Positions 44,201 through 59,200 of a stretch of 64,000 nucleotides of DNA are shown one piece after another (the stretch's first letter is position 1; every line of letters begins with the position of its first letter). The notes under the pieces were generated by a model. It saw only the letters and a list, made by a program, of their open reading frames with translations. It did not search any database and had not been told where the DNA came from. The position numbers and the translations under genes were made by a program. The stretch comes from Membranipora membranacea (Eukaryota > Bryozoa > Gymnolaemata > Cheilostomatida > Membraniporidae): NCBI GenBank assembly GCA_914767715.1, contig OU612074.1, forward strand, positions 18,214,062 through 18,278,061, given 5' to 3'.

Positions 44201-47200
44201 GCCAATAATTGGGCAGAATTCCTTACTCGCTTAGAAACGCTTGAAACTCTATTTTGACGTTCGCAATGACGTCCCTATATCTCATATAAAATATTAGCTC
44301 CCTGTGACGATGCGTATTCTATCGAGGTGTTTTGCCAGAAATTGACAAAAATCGATAGATACGGTCCTGGGGAAATTGGCCAATAATTGGGCAAAATTCC
44401 TTACTCGCTTAGAAACGCTTGAAACTCTGTTTTGACGTTCGCAATGACGTCCCTATATCTCATATAAAATATTAGCTCCCTGTGACGATGCGTATTCTAT
44501 CGGGGTGTTTTGCCAGAAATTGACAAAAATCGATAGGTACGGTCCTGGGGAAATTGGCCAATAATTGGGCAAAATTCCTTACTCGCTTAGAAACGCTTGA
44601 AACTCTGTTTTGACGTTCGCAATGACGTCCCTATATCTCATATAAAATATTAGCTCCCTGTGACGATGCGTATTCTATCGAGGTGTTTTGCCAGAAATTG
44701 ACAAAAATCGATAGGTACGGTCCTGGGGAAATTGGCCAATAATTGGGCAGAATTCCTTACTCGCTTAGAAACGCTTGAAACTCTATTTTGACGTTCGCAA
44801 TGACGTCCCTATATCTCATATAAAATATTAGCTCCCTGTGACGATGCGTATTCTATCGAGGTGTTTTGCCAGAAATTGACAAAAATCGATAGGTACGGTC
44901 CTGGGGAAATTGGCCAATAATTGGGCAGAATTCCTTACTCGCTTAGAAACGCTTGAAACTCTATTTTGACGTTCGCAATGACGTCCCTATATCTCATATA
45001 AAATATTAGCTCCCTGTGACGATGCGTATTCTATCGAGGTGTTTTGCCAGAAATTGACAAAAATCGATAGGTACGGTCCTGGGGAAATTGGCCAATAATT
45101 GGGCAAAATTCCTTACTCGCTTAGAAACGCTTGAAACTCTGTTTTGACGTTCGCAATGACGTCCCTATATCTCATATAAAATATTAGCTCCCTGTGACGA
45201 TGCGTATTCTATCGGGGTGTTTTGCCAGAAATTGACAAAAATCGATAGGTACGGTCCTGGGGAAATTGGCCAATAATTGGGCAAAATTCCTTACTCGCTT
45301 AGAAACGCTTGAAACTCTATTTTGACGTTCGCAATGACGTCCCTATATCTCATATAAAATATTAGCTCCCTGTGACGATGCGTATTCTATCGAGGTGTTT
45401 TGCCAGAAATTGACAAAAATCGATAGGTACGGTCCTGGGGAAATTGGCCAATAATTGGGCAAAATTCCTTACTCGCTTAGAAACGCTTGAAACTCTGTTT
45501 TGACGTTCGCAATGACGTCCCTATATCTCATATAAAATATTAGCTCCCTGTGACGATGCGTATTCTATCGGGGTGTTTTGCCAGAAATTGACAAAAATCG
45601 ATAGGTACGGTCCTGGGGAAATTGGCCAATAATTGGGCAAAATTCCTTACTCGCTTAGAAACGCTTGAAACTCTGTTTTGACGTTCGCAATGACGTCCCT
45701 ATATCTCATATAAAATATTAGCTCCCTGTGACGATGCGTATTCTATCGAGGTGTTTTGCCAGAAATTGACAAAAATCGATAGGTACGGTCCTGGGGAAAT
45801 TGGCCAATAATTGGGCAGAATTCCTTACTCGCTTAGAAACGCTTGAAACTCTATTTTGACGTTCGCAATGACGTCCCTATATCTCATATAAAATATTAGC
45901 TCCCTGTGACGATGCGTATTCTATCGAGGTGTTTTGCCAGAAATTGACAAAAATCGATAGATACGGTCCTGGGGAAATTGGCCAATAATTGGGCAAAATT
46001 CCTTACTCGCTTAGAAACGCTTGAAACTCTGTTTTGACGTTCGCAATGACGTCCCTATATCTCATATAAAATATTAGCTCCCTGTGACGATGCGTATTCT
46101 ATCGGGGTGTTTTGCCAGAAATTGACAAAAATCGATAGGTACGGTCCTGGGGAAATTGGCCAATAATTGGGCAAAATTCCTTACTCGCTTAGAAACGCTT
46201 GAAACTCTGTTTTGACGTTCGCATTGACGTCCCTATATCTCATATAAAATATTAGCTCCCTGTGACGATGCGTATTCTATCGAGGTGTTTTGCCAGAAAT
46301 TGACAAAAATCGATAGGTACGGTCCTGGGGAAATTGGCCAATAATTGGGCAGAATTCCTTACTCGCTTAGAAACGCTTGAAACTCTATTTTGACGTTCGC
46401 AATGACGTCCCTATATCTCATATAAAATATTAGCTCCCTGTGACGATGCGTATTCTATCGAGGTGTTTTGCCAGAAATTGACAAAAATCGATAGATACGG
46501 TCCTGGGGAAATTGGCCAATCATTGGGCAAAATTCCTTACTCGCTTAGAAACGCTTGAAACTCTGTTTTGACGTTCGCAATGACGTCCCTATATCTCATA
46601 TAAAATATTAGCTCCCTGTGACGATGCGTATTCTATCGGGGTGTTTTGCCAGAAATTGACAAAAATCGATAGGTACGGTCCTGGGGAAATTGGCCAATAA
46701 TTGGGCAAAATTCCTTACTCGCTTAGAAACGCTTGAAACTCTGTTTTGACGTTCGCAATGACGTCCCTATATCTCATATAAAATATTAGCTCCCTGTGAC
46801 GATGCGTATTCTATCGAGGTGTTTTGCCAGAAATTGACAAAAATCGATAGGTACGGTCCTGGGGAAATTGGCCAATAATTGGGCAGAATTCCTTACTCGC
46901 TTAGAAACGCTTGAAACTCTATTTTGACGTTCGCAATGACGTCCCTATATCTCATATAAAATATTAGCTCCCTGTGACGATGCGTATTCTATCGAGGTGT
47001 TTTGCCAGAAATTGACAAAAATCGATAGGTACGGTCCTGGGGAAATTGGCCAATAATTGGGCAGAATTCCTTACTCGCTTAGAAACGCTTGAAACTCTAT
47101 TTTGACGTTCGCAATGACGTCCCTATATCTCATATAAAATATTAGCTCCCTGTGACGATGCGTATTCTATCGAGGTGTTTTGCCAGAAATTGACAAAAAT

Positions 47201-50200
47201 CGATAGGTACGGTCCTGGGGAAATTGGCCAATAATTGGGCAAAATTCCTTACTCGCTTAGAAACGCTTGAAACTCTGTTTTGACGTTCGCAATGACGTCC
47301 CTATATCTCATATAAAATATTAGCTCCCTGTGACGATGCGTATTCTATCGGGGTGTTTTGCCAGAAATTGACAAAAATCGATAGGTACGGTCCTGGGGAA
47401 ATTGGCCAATAATTGGGCAAAATTCCTTACTCGCTTAGAAACGCTTGAAACTCTATTTTGACGTTCGCAATGACGTCCCTATATCTCATATAAAATATTA
47501 GCTCCCTGTGACGATGCGTATTCTATCGAGGTGTTTTGCCAGAAATTGACAAAAATCCATAGGTACGGTCCTGGGGAAATTGGCCAATAATTGGGCAAAA
47601 TTCCTTACTCGCTTAGAAACGCTTGAAACTCTGTTTTGACGTTCGCAATGACGTCCCTATATCTCATATAAAATATTAGCTCCCTGTGACGATGCGTATT
47701 CTATCGGGGTGTTTTGCCAGAAATTGACAAAAATCGATAGGTACGGTCCTGGGGAAATTGGCCAATAATTGGGCAAAATTCCTTACTCGCTTAGAAACGC
47801 TTGAAACTCTGTTTTGACGTTCGCAATGACGTCCCTATATCTCATATAAAATATTAGCTCCCTGTGACGATGCGTATTCTATCGAGGTGTTTTGCCAGAA
47901 ATTGACAAAAATCGATAGGTACGGTCCTGGGGAAATTGGCCAATAATTGGGCAGAATTCCTTACTCGCTTAGAAACGCTTGAAACTCTGTTTTGACGTTC
48001 GCAATGACGTCCCTATATCTCATATAAAATATTAGCTCCCTGTGACGATGCGTATTCTATCGAGGTGTTTTGCCAGAAATTGACAAAAATCGATAGATAC
48101 GGTCCTGGGGAAATTGGCCAATAATTGGGCAAAATTCCTTACTCGCTTAGAAACGCTTGAAACTCTGTTTTGACGTTCGCAATGACGTCCCTATATCTCA
48201 TATAAAATATTAGCTCCCTGTGACGATGCGTATTCTATCGGGGTGTTTTGCCAGAAATTGACAAAAATCGATAGGTACGGTCCTGGGGAAATTGGCCAAT
48301 AATTGGGCAAAATTCCTTACTCGCTTAGAAACGCTTGAAACTCTGTTTTGACGTTCGCAATGACGTCCCTATATCTCATATAAAATATTAGCTCCCTGTG
48401 ACGATGCGTATTCTATCGAGGTGTTTTGCCAGAAATTGACAAAAATCGATAGGTACGGTCCTGGGGAAATTGGCCAATAATTGGGCAGAATTCCTTACTC
48501 GCTTAGAAACGCTTGAAACTCTATTTTGACGTTCGCAATGACGTCCCTATATCTCATATAAAATATTAGCTCCCTGTGACGATGTGTATTCTATCGAGGT
48601 GTTTTGCCAGAAATTGACAAAAATCGATAGGTACGGTCCTGGGGAAATTGGCCAATAATTGGGCAGAATTCCTTACTCGCTTAGAAACGCTTGAAACTCT
48701 ATTTTGACGTTCGCAATGACGTCCCTATATCTCATATAAAATATTAGCTCCCTGTGACGATGCGTATTCTATCGAGGTGTTTTGCCAGAAATTGACAAAA
48801 ATCGATAGGTACGGTCCTGGGGAAATTGGCCAATAATTGGGCAAAATTCCTTACTCGCTTAGAAACGCTTGAAACTCTGTTTTGACGTTCGCAATGACGT
48901 CCCTATATCTCATATAAAATATTAGCTCCCTGTGACGATGCGTATTCTATCGGGGTGTTTTGCCAGAAATTGACAAAAATCGATAGGTACGGTCCTGGGG
49001 AAATTGGCCAATAATTGGGCAAAATTCCTTACTCGCTTAGAAACGCTTGAAACTCTATTTTGACGTTCGCAATGACGTCCCTATATCTCATATAAAATAT
49101 TAGCTCCCTGTGACGATGCGTATTCTATCGAGGTGTTTTGCCAGAAATTGACAAAAATCGATAGGTACGGTCCTGGGGAAATTGGCCAATAATTGGGCAA
49201 AATTCCTTACTCGCTTAGAAACGCTTGAAACTCTGTTTTGACGTTCGCAATGACGTCCCTATATCTCATATAAAATATTAGCTCCCTGTGACGATGCGTA
49301 TTCTATCGGGGTGTTTTGCCAGAAATTGACAAAAATCGATAGGTACGGTCCTGGGGAAATTGGCCAATAATTGGGCAAAATTCCTTACTCGCTTAGAAAC
49401 GCTTGAAACTCTGTTTTGACGTTCGCAATGACGTCCCTATATCTCATATAAAATATTAGCTCCCTGTGACGATGCGTATTCTATCGAGGTGTTTTGCCAG
49501 AAATTGACAAAAATCGATAGGTACGGTCCTGGGGAAATTGGCCAATAATTGGGCAGAATTCCTTACTCGCTTAGAAACGCTTGAAACTCTATTTTGACGT
49601 TCGCAATGACGTCCCTATATCTCATATAAAATATTAGCTCCCTGTGACGATGCGTATTCTATCGAGGTGTTTTGCCAGAAATTGACAAAAATCGATAGAT
49701 ACGGTCCTGGGGAAATTGGCCAATAATTGGGCAAAATTCCTTACTCGCTTAGAAACGCTTGAAACTCTGTTTTGACGTTCGCAATGACGTCCCTATATCT
49801 CATATAAAATATTAGCTCCCTGTGACGATGCGTATTCTATCGGGGTGTTTTGCCAGAAATTGACAAAAATCGATAGGTACGGTCCTGGGGAAATTGGCCA
49901 ATAATTGGGCAAAATTCCTTACTCGCTTAGAAACGCTTGAAACTCTGTTTTGACGTTCGCAATGACGTCCCTATATCTCATATAAAATATTAGCTCCCTG
50001 TGACGATGCGTATTCTATCGAGGTGTTTTGCCAGAAATTGACAAAAATCGATAGGTACGGTCCTGGGGAAATTGGCCAATAATTGGGCAGAATTCCTTAC
50101 TCGCTTAGAAACGCTTGAAACTCTATTTTGACGTTCGCAATGACGTCCCTATATCTCATATAAAATATTAGCTCCCTGTGACGATGCGTATTCTATCGAG

Positions 50201-53200
50201 GTGTTTTGCCAGAAATTGACAAAAATCGATAGGTACGGTCCTGGGGAAATTGGCCAATAATTGGGCAGAATTCCTTACTCGCTTAGAAACGCTTGAAACT
50301 CTATTTTGACGTTCGCAATGACGTCCCTATATCTCATATAAAATATTAGCTCCCTGTGACGATGCGTATTCTATCGAGGTGTTTTGCCAGAAATTGACAA
50401 AAATCGATAGGTACGGTCCTGGGGAAATTGGCCAATAATTGGGCAAAATTCCTTACTCGCTTAGAAACGCTTGAAACTCTGTTTTGACGTTCGCAATGAC
50501 GTCCCTATATCTCATATAAAATATTAGCTCCCTGTGACGATGCGTATTCTATCGGGGTGTTTTGCCAGAAATTGACAAAAATCGATAGGTACGGTCCTGG
50601 GGAAATTGGCCAATAATTGGGCAAAATTCCTTACTCGCTTAGAAACGCTTGAAACTCTATTTTGACGTTCGCAATGACGTCCCTATATCTCATATAAAAT
50701 ATTAGCTCCCTGTGACGATGCGTATTCTATCGAGGTGTTTTGCCAGAAATTGACAAAAATCGATAGGTACGGTCCTGGGGAAATTGGCCAATAATTAGGC
50801 AAAATTCCTTACTCGCTTAGAAACGCATGAAACTCTGTTTTGACGTTCGCAATGACGTCCCTATATCTCATATAAAATATTAGCTCCCTGTGACGATGCG
50901 TATTCTATCGGGGTGTTTTGCCAGAAATTGACAAAAATCGATAGGTACGGTCCTGGGGAAATTGGCCAATAATTGGGCAAAATTCCTTACTCGCTTAGAA
51001 ACGCTTGAAACTCTGTTTTGACGTTCGCAATGACGTCCCTATATCTCATATAAAATATTAGCTCCCTGTGACGATGCGTACTCTATCGAGGTGTTTTGCA
51101 AGAAATTGACAAAAATCGATTGGTACGGTCCTGGGGAAATTGGCCAATAATTGGGCAGAATTCCTTACTCGCTTAGAAACGCTTGAAACTCTATTTTGAC
51201 GTTCGCAATGACGTCCCTATATCTCATATAAAATATTAGCTCCCTGTGACGATGCGTATTCTATCGAGGTGTTTTGCCAGAAATTGACAAAAATCGATAG
51301 ATACGGTCCTGGGGAAATTGGCCAATAATTGGGCAAAATTCCTTACTCGCTTAGAAACGCTTGAAACTCTGTTTTGACGTTCGCAATGACGTCCCTATAT
51401 CTCATATAAAATATTAGCTCCCTGTGACGATGCGTATTCTATCGGGGTGTTTTGCCAGAAATTGACAAAAATCGATAGGTACGGTCCTGGGGAAATTGGC
51501 CAATAATTGGGCAAAATTCCTTACTCGCTTAGAAACGCTTGAAACTCTGTTTTGACGTTCGCAATGACGTCCCTATATCTCATATAAAATATTAGCTCCC
51601 TGTGACGATGCGTATTCTATCGAGGTGTTTTGCCAGAAATTGACAAAAATCGATAGGTACGGTCCTGGGGAAATTGGCCAATAATTGGGCAGAATTCCTT
51701 ACTCGCTTAGAAACGCTTGAAACTCTATTTTGACGTTCGCAATGACGTCCCTATATCTCATATAAAATATTAGCTCCCTGTGACGATGCGTATTCTATCG
51801 AGGTGTTTTGCCAGAAATTGACAAAAATCGATAGGTACGGTCCTGGGGAAATTGGCCAATAATTGGGCAGAATTCCTTACTCGCTTAGAAACGCTTGAAA
51901 CTCTATTTTGACGTTCGCAATGACGTCCCTATATCTCATATAAAATATTAGCTCCCTGTGACGATGCGTATTCTATCGAGGTGTTTTGCCAGAAATTGAC
52001 AAAAATCGATAGGTACGGTCCTGGGGAAATTGGCCAATAATTGGGCAAAATTCCTTACTCGCTTAGAAACGCTTGAAACTCTGTTTTGACGTTCGCAATG
52101 ACGTCCCTATATCTCATATAAAATATTAGCTCCCTGTGACGATGCGTATTCTATCGGGGTGTTTTGCCAGAAATTGACAAAAATCGATAGGTACGGTCCT
52201 GGGGAAATTGGCCAATAATTGGGCAAAATTCCTTACTCGCTTAGAAACGCTTGAAACTCTATTTTGACGTTCGCAATGACGTCCCTATATCTCATATAAA
52301 ATATTAGCTCCCTGTGACGATGCGTATTCTATCGAGGTGTTTTGCCAGAAATTGACAAAAATCGATAGGTACGGTCCTGGGGAAATTGGCCAATAATTGG
52401 GCAAAATTCCTTACTCGCTTAGAAACGCTTGAAACTCTGTTTTGACGTTCGCAATGACGTCCCTATATCTCATATAAAATATTAGCTCCCTGTGACGATG
52501 CGTATTCTATCGGGGTGTTTTGCCAGAAATTGACAAAAATCGATAGGTACGGTCCTGGGGAAATTGGCCAATAATTGGGCAAAATTCCTTACTCGCTTAG
52601 AAACGCTTGAAACTCTGTTTTGACGTTCGCAATGACGTCCCTATATCTCATATAAAATATTAGCTCCCTGTGACGATGCGTATTCTATCGAGGTGTTTTG
52701 CCAGAAATTGACAAAAATCGATAGGTACGGTCCTGGGGAAATTGGCCAATAATTGGGCATAATTCCTTACTCGCTTAGAAACGCTTGAAACTCTATTTTG
52801 ACGTTCGCAATGACGTCCCTATATCTCATATAAAATATTAGCTCCCTGTGACGATGCGTATTCTATCGAGGTGTTTTGCCAGAAATTGACAAAAATCGAT
52901 AGATACGGTCCTGGGGAAATTGGCCAATAATTGGGCAGAATTCCTTACTCGCTTAGAAACGCTTGAAACTCTGTTTTGACGTTCGCAATGACGTCCCTAT
53001 ATCTCATATAAAATATTAGCTCCCTGTGACGATGCGTATTCTATCGGGGTGTTTTGCCAGAAATTGACAAAAATCGATAGGTACGGTCCTGGGGAAATTG
53101 GCCAATAATTGGGCAAAATTCCTTACTCGCTTAGAAACGCTTGAAACTCTGTTTTGACGTTCGCAATGACGTCCCTATATCTCATATAAAATATTAGCTC

Positions 53201-56200
53201 CCTGTGACGATGCGTATTCTATCGAGGTGTTTTGCCAGAAATTGACAAAAATCGATAGGTACGGTCCTGGGGAAATTGGCCAATAATTGGGCAGAATTCC
53301 TTACTCGCTTAGAAACGCTTGAAACTCTATTTTGACGTTCGCAATGACGTCCCTATATCTCATATAAAATATTAGCTCCCTGTGACGATGCGTATTCTAT
53401 CGAGGTGTTTTGCCAGAAATTGACAAAAATCGATAGGTACGGTCCTGGGGAAATTGGCCAATAATTGGGCAGAATTCCTTACTCGCTTAGAAACGCTTGA
53501 AACTCTATTTTGACGTTCGCAATGACGTCCCTATATCTCATATAAAATATTAGCTCCCTGTGACGATGCGTATTCTATCGAGGTGTTTTGCCAGAAATTG
53601 ACAAAAATCGATAGGTACGGTCCTGGGGAAATTGGCCAATAATTGGGCAAAATTCCTTACTCGCTTAGAAACGCTTGAAACTCTGTTTTGACGTTCGCAA
53701 TGACGTCCCTATATCTCATATAAAATATTAGCTCCCTGTGACGATGCGTATTCTATCGGGGTGTTTTGCCAGAAATTGACAAAAATCGATAGGTACGGTC
53801 CTGGGGAAATTGGCCAATAATTGGGCAAAATTCCTTACTCGCTTAGAAACGCTTGAAACTCTATTTTGACGTTCGCAATGACGTCCCTATATCTCATATA
53901 AAATATTAGCTCCCTGTGACGATGCGTATTCTATCGAGGTGTTTTGCCAGAAATTGACAAAAATCCATAGGTACGGTCCTGGGGAAATTGGCCAATAATT
54001 GGGCAAAATTCCTTACTCGCTTAGAAACGCTTGAAACTCTGTTTTGACGTTCGCAATGACGTCCCTATATCTCATATAAAATATTAGCTCCCTGTGACGA
54101 TGCGTATTCTATCGGGGTGTTTTGCCAGAAATTGACAAAAATCGATAGGTACGGTCCTGGGGAAATTGGCCAATAATTGGGCAAAATTCCTTACTCGCTT
54201 AGAAACGCTTGAAACTCTGTTTTGACGTTCGCAATGACGTCCCTATATCTCATATAAAATATTAGCTCCCTGTGACGATGCGTATTCTATCGAGGTGTTT
54301 TGCCAGAAATTGACAAAAATCGATAGGTACGGTCCTGGGGAAATTGGCCAATAATTGGGCAGAATTCCTTACTCGCTTAGAAACGCTTGAAACTCTGTTT
54401 TGACGTTCGCAATGACGTCCCTATATCTCATATAAAATATTAGCTCCCTGTGACGATGCGTATTCTATCGAGGTGTTTTGCCAGAAATTGACAAAAATCG
54501 ATAGGTACGGTCCTGGGGAAATTGGCCAATAATTGGGCAGAATTCCTTACTCGCTTAGAAACGCTTGAAACTCTATTTTGACGTTCGCAATGACGTCCCT
54601 ATATCTCATATAAAATATTAGCTCCCTGTGACGATGCGTATTCTATCGAGGTGTTTTGCCAGAAATTGACAAAAATCGATAGGTACGGTCCTGGGGAAAT
54701 TGGCCAATAATTGGGCAAAATTCCTTACTCGCTTAGAAACGCTTGAAACTCTGTTTTGACGTTCGCAATGACGTCCCTATATCTCATATAAAATATTAGC
54801 TCCCTGTGACGATGCGTATTCTATCGGGGTGTTTTGCCAGAAATTGACAAAAATCGATAGGTACGACCCTGGGGAAATTGGCCAATAATTGGGCAAAATT
54901 CCTTACTCGCTTAGAAACGCTTGAAACTCTATTTTGACGTTCGCAATGACGTCCCTATATCTCATATAAAATATTAGCTCCCTGTGACGATGCGTATTCT
55001 ATCGAGGTGTTTTGCCAGAAATTGACAAAAATCGATAGGTACGGTCCTGGGGAAATTGGCCAATAATTGGGCAAAATTCCTTACTCGCTTAGAAACGCTT
55101 GAAACTCTGTTTTGACGTTCGCAATGACGTCCCTATATCTCATATAAAATATTAGCTCCCTGTGACGATGCGTATTCTATCGGGGTGTTTTGCCAGAAAT
55201 TGACAAAAATCGATAGGTACGGTCCTGGGGAAATTGGCCAATAATTGGGCAAAATTCCTTACTCGCTTAGAAACGCTTGAAACTCTGTTTTGACGTTCGC
55301 AATGACGTCCCTATATCTCGTATAAATTATTAGCTCCCTGTGACGATGCGTATTCTATCGAGGTGTTTTGCCAGAAATTGACAAAAATCGATAGGTACGG
55401 TCCTGGGGAAATTGGCCAATAATTGGGCAGAATTCCTTACTCGCTTAGAAACGCTTGAAACTCTATTTTGACGTTCGCAATGACGTCCCTATATCTCATA
55501 TAAAATATTAGCTCCCTGTGACGATGCGTATTCTATCGAGGTGTTTTGCCAGAAATTGACAAAAATCGATAGATACGGTCCTGGGGAAATTGGCCAATAA
55601 TTGGGCAAAATTCCTTACTCGCTTAGAAACGCTTGAAACTCTGTTTTGACGTTCGCAATGACGTCCCTATATCTCATATAAAATATTAGCTCCCTGTGAC
55701 GATGCGTATTCTATCGGGGTGTTTTGCCAGAAATTGACAAAAATCGATAGGTACGGTCCTGGGGAAATTGGCCAATAATTGGGCAAAATTCCTTACTCGC
55801 TTAGAAACGCTTGAAACTCTGTTTTGACGTTCGCAATGACGTCCCTATATCTCATATAAAATATTAGCTCCCTGTGACGATGCGTATTCTATCGAGGTGT
55901 TTTGCCAGAAATTGACAAAAATCGATAGGTACGGTCCTGGGGAAATTGGCCAATAATTGGGCAGAATTCCTTACTCGCTTAGAAACGCTTGAAACTCTAT
56001 TTTGACGTTCGCAATGACGTCCCTATATCTCATATAAAATATTAGCTCCCTGTGACGATGCGTATTCTATCGAGGTGTTTTGCCAGAAATTGACAAAAAT
56101 CGATAGGTACGGTCCTGGGGAAATTGGCCAATAATTGGGCAGAATTCCTTACTCGCTTAGAAACGCTTGAAACTCTATTTTGACGTTCGCAATGACGTCC

Positions 56201-59200
56201 CTATATCTCATATAAAATATTAGCTCCCTGTGACGATGCGTATTCTATCGAGGTGTTTTGCCAGAAATTGACAAAAATCGATAGGTACGGTCCTGGGGAA
56301 ATTGGCCAATAATTGGGCAAAATTCCTTACTCGCTTAGAAACGCTTGAAACTCTGTTTTGACGTTCGCAATGACGTCCCTATCTCTCATATAAAATATTA
56401 GCTCCCTGTGACGATGCGTATTCTATCGGGGTGTTTTGCCAGAAATTGACAAAAATCGATAGGTACGGTCCTGGGGAAATTGGCCAATAATTGGGCAAAA
56501 TTCCTTACTCGCTTAGAAACGCTTGAAACTCTATTTTGACGTTCGCAATGACGTCCCAATATCTCATATAAAATATTAGCTCCCTGTGACGATGCGTATT
56601 CTATCGAGGTGTTTTGCCAGAAATTGACAAAAATCGATAGGTACGGTCCTGGGGAAATTGGCCAATAATTGGGCAAAATTCCTTACTCGCTTAGAAACGC
56701 TTGAAACTCTGTTTTGACGTTCGCAATGACGTCCCTATATCTCATATAAAATATTAGCTCCCTGTGACGATGCGTATTCTATCGGGGTGTTTTGCCAGAA
56801 ATTGACAAAAATCGATAGGTACGGTCCTGGGGAAATTGGCCAATAATTGGGCAAAATTCCTTACTCGCTTAGAAACGCTTGAAACTCTGTTTTGACGTTC
56901 GCAATGACGTCCCTATATCTCATATAAAATATTAGCTCCCTGTGACGATGCGTATTCTATCGAGGTGTTTTGCCAGAAATTGACAAAAATCGATAGGTAC
57001 GGTCCTGGGGAAATTGGCCAATAATTGGGCAGAATTCCTTACTCGCTTAGAAACGCTTGAAACTCTATTTTGACGTTCGCAATGACGTCCCTATATCTCA
57101 TATAAAATATTAGCTCCCTGTGACGATGCGTATTCTATCGAGGTGTTTTGCCAGAAATTGACAAAAATCGATAGATACGGTCCTGGGGAAATTGGCCAAT
57201 AATTGGGCAAAATTCCTTACTCGCTTAGAAACGCTTGAAACTCTGTTTTGACGTTCGCAATGACGTCCCTATATCTCATATAAAATATTAGCTCCCTGTG
57301 ACGATGCGTATTCTATCGGGGTGTTTTGCCAGAAATTGACAAAAATCGATAGGTACGGTCCTGGGGAAATTGGCCAATAATTGGGCAAAATTCCTTACTC
57401 GCTTAGAAACGCTTGAAACTCTGTTTTGACGTTCGCAATGACGTCCCTATATCTCATATAAAATATTAGCTCCCTGTGACGATGCGTATTCTATCGAGGT
57501 GTTTTGCCAGAAATTGACAAAAATCGATAGGTACGGTCCTGGGGAAATTGGCCAATAATTGGGCAGAATTCCTTACTCGCTTAGAAACGCTTGAAACTCT
57601 ATTTTGACGTTCGCAATGACGTCCCTATATCTCATATAAAATATTAGCTCCCTGTGACGATGCGTATTCTATCGAGGTGTTTTGCCAGAAATTGACAAAA
57701 ATCGATAGGTACGGTCCTGGGGAAATTGGCCAATAATTGGGCAGAATTCCTTACTCGCTTAGAAACGCTTGAAACTCTATTTTGACGTTCGCAATGACGT
57801 CCCTATATCTCATATAAAATATTAGCTCCCTGTGACGATGCGTATTCTATCGAGGTGTTTTGCCAGAAATTGACAAAAATCGATAGGTACGGTCCTGGGG
57901 AAATTGGCCAATAATTGGGCAAAATTCCTTACTCGCTTAGAAACGCTTGAAACTCTGTTTTGACGTTCGCAATGACGTCCCTATATCTCATATAAAATAT
58001 TAGCTCCCTGTGACGATGCGTATTCTATCGGGGTGTTTTGCCAGAAATTGACAAAAATCGATAGGTACGGTCCTGGGGAAATTGGCCAATAATTGGGCAA
58101 AATTCCTTACTCGCTTAGAAACGCTTGAAACTCTATTTTGACGTTCGCAATGACGTCCCTATATCTCATATAAAATATTAGCTCCCTGTGACGATGCGTA
58201 TTCTATCGAGGTGTTTTGCCAGAAATTGACAAAAATCGATAGGTACGGTCCTGGGGAAATTGGCCAATAATTGGGCAAAATTCCTTACTCGCTTAGAAAC
58301 GCTTGAAACTCTGTTTTGACGTTCGCAATGACGTCCCTATATCTCATATAAAATATTAGCTCCCTGTGACGATGCGTATTCTATCGGGGTGTTTTGCCAG
58401 AAATTGACAAAAATCGATAGGTACGGTCCTGGGGAAATTGGCCAATAATTGGGCAAAATTCCTTACTCGCTTAGAAACGCTTGAAACTCTGTTTTGACGT
58501 TCCCAATGACGTCCCTATATCTCATATAAAATATTAGCTCCCTGTGACGATGCGTATTCTATCGAGGTGTTTTGCCAGAAATTGACAAAAATCGATAGGT
58601 ACGGTCCTGGGGAAATTGGCCAATAATTGGGCAGAATTCCTTACTCGCTTAGAAACGCTTGAAACTCTATTTTGACGTTCGCAATGACGTCCCTATATCT
58701 CATATAAAATATTAGCTCCCTGTGACGATGCGTATTCTATCGAGGTGTTTTGCCAGAAATTGACAAAAATCGATAGGTACGGTCCTGGGGAAATTGGCCA
58801 ATAATTGGGCAGAATTCCTTACTCGCTTAGAAACGCTTGAAACTCTATTTTGACGTTCGCAATGACGTCCCTATATCTCATATAAAATATTAGCTCCCTG
58901 TGACGATGCGTATTCTATCGAGGTGTTTTGCCAGAAATTGACAAAAATCGATAGGTACGGTCCTGGGGAAATTGGCCAATAATTGGGCAAAATTCCTTAC
59001 TCGCTTAGAAACGCTTGAAACTCTGTTTTGACGTTCGCAATGACGTTCCTATATCTCATATAAAATATTAGCTCCCTGTGACGATGCGTATTCTATCGGG
59101 GTGTTTTGCCAGAAATTGACAAAAATCGATAGGTACGGTCCTGGGGAAATTGGCCAATAATTGGGCAAAATTCCTTACTCGCTTAGAAACGCTTGAAACT

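Noticed and set aside
56398-56676. Minus-strand open frames inside the satellite (also 62965-63153)
   Set aside because: They arise only where point changes remove stops; the 178-bp period shifts frame every monomer, so no protein is conserved along the array.
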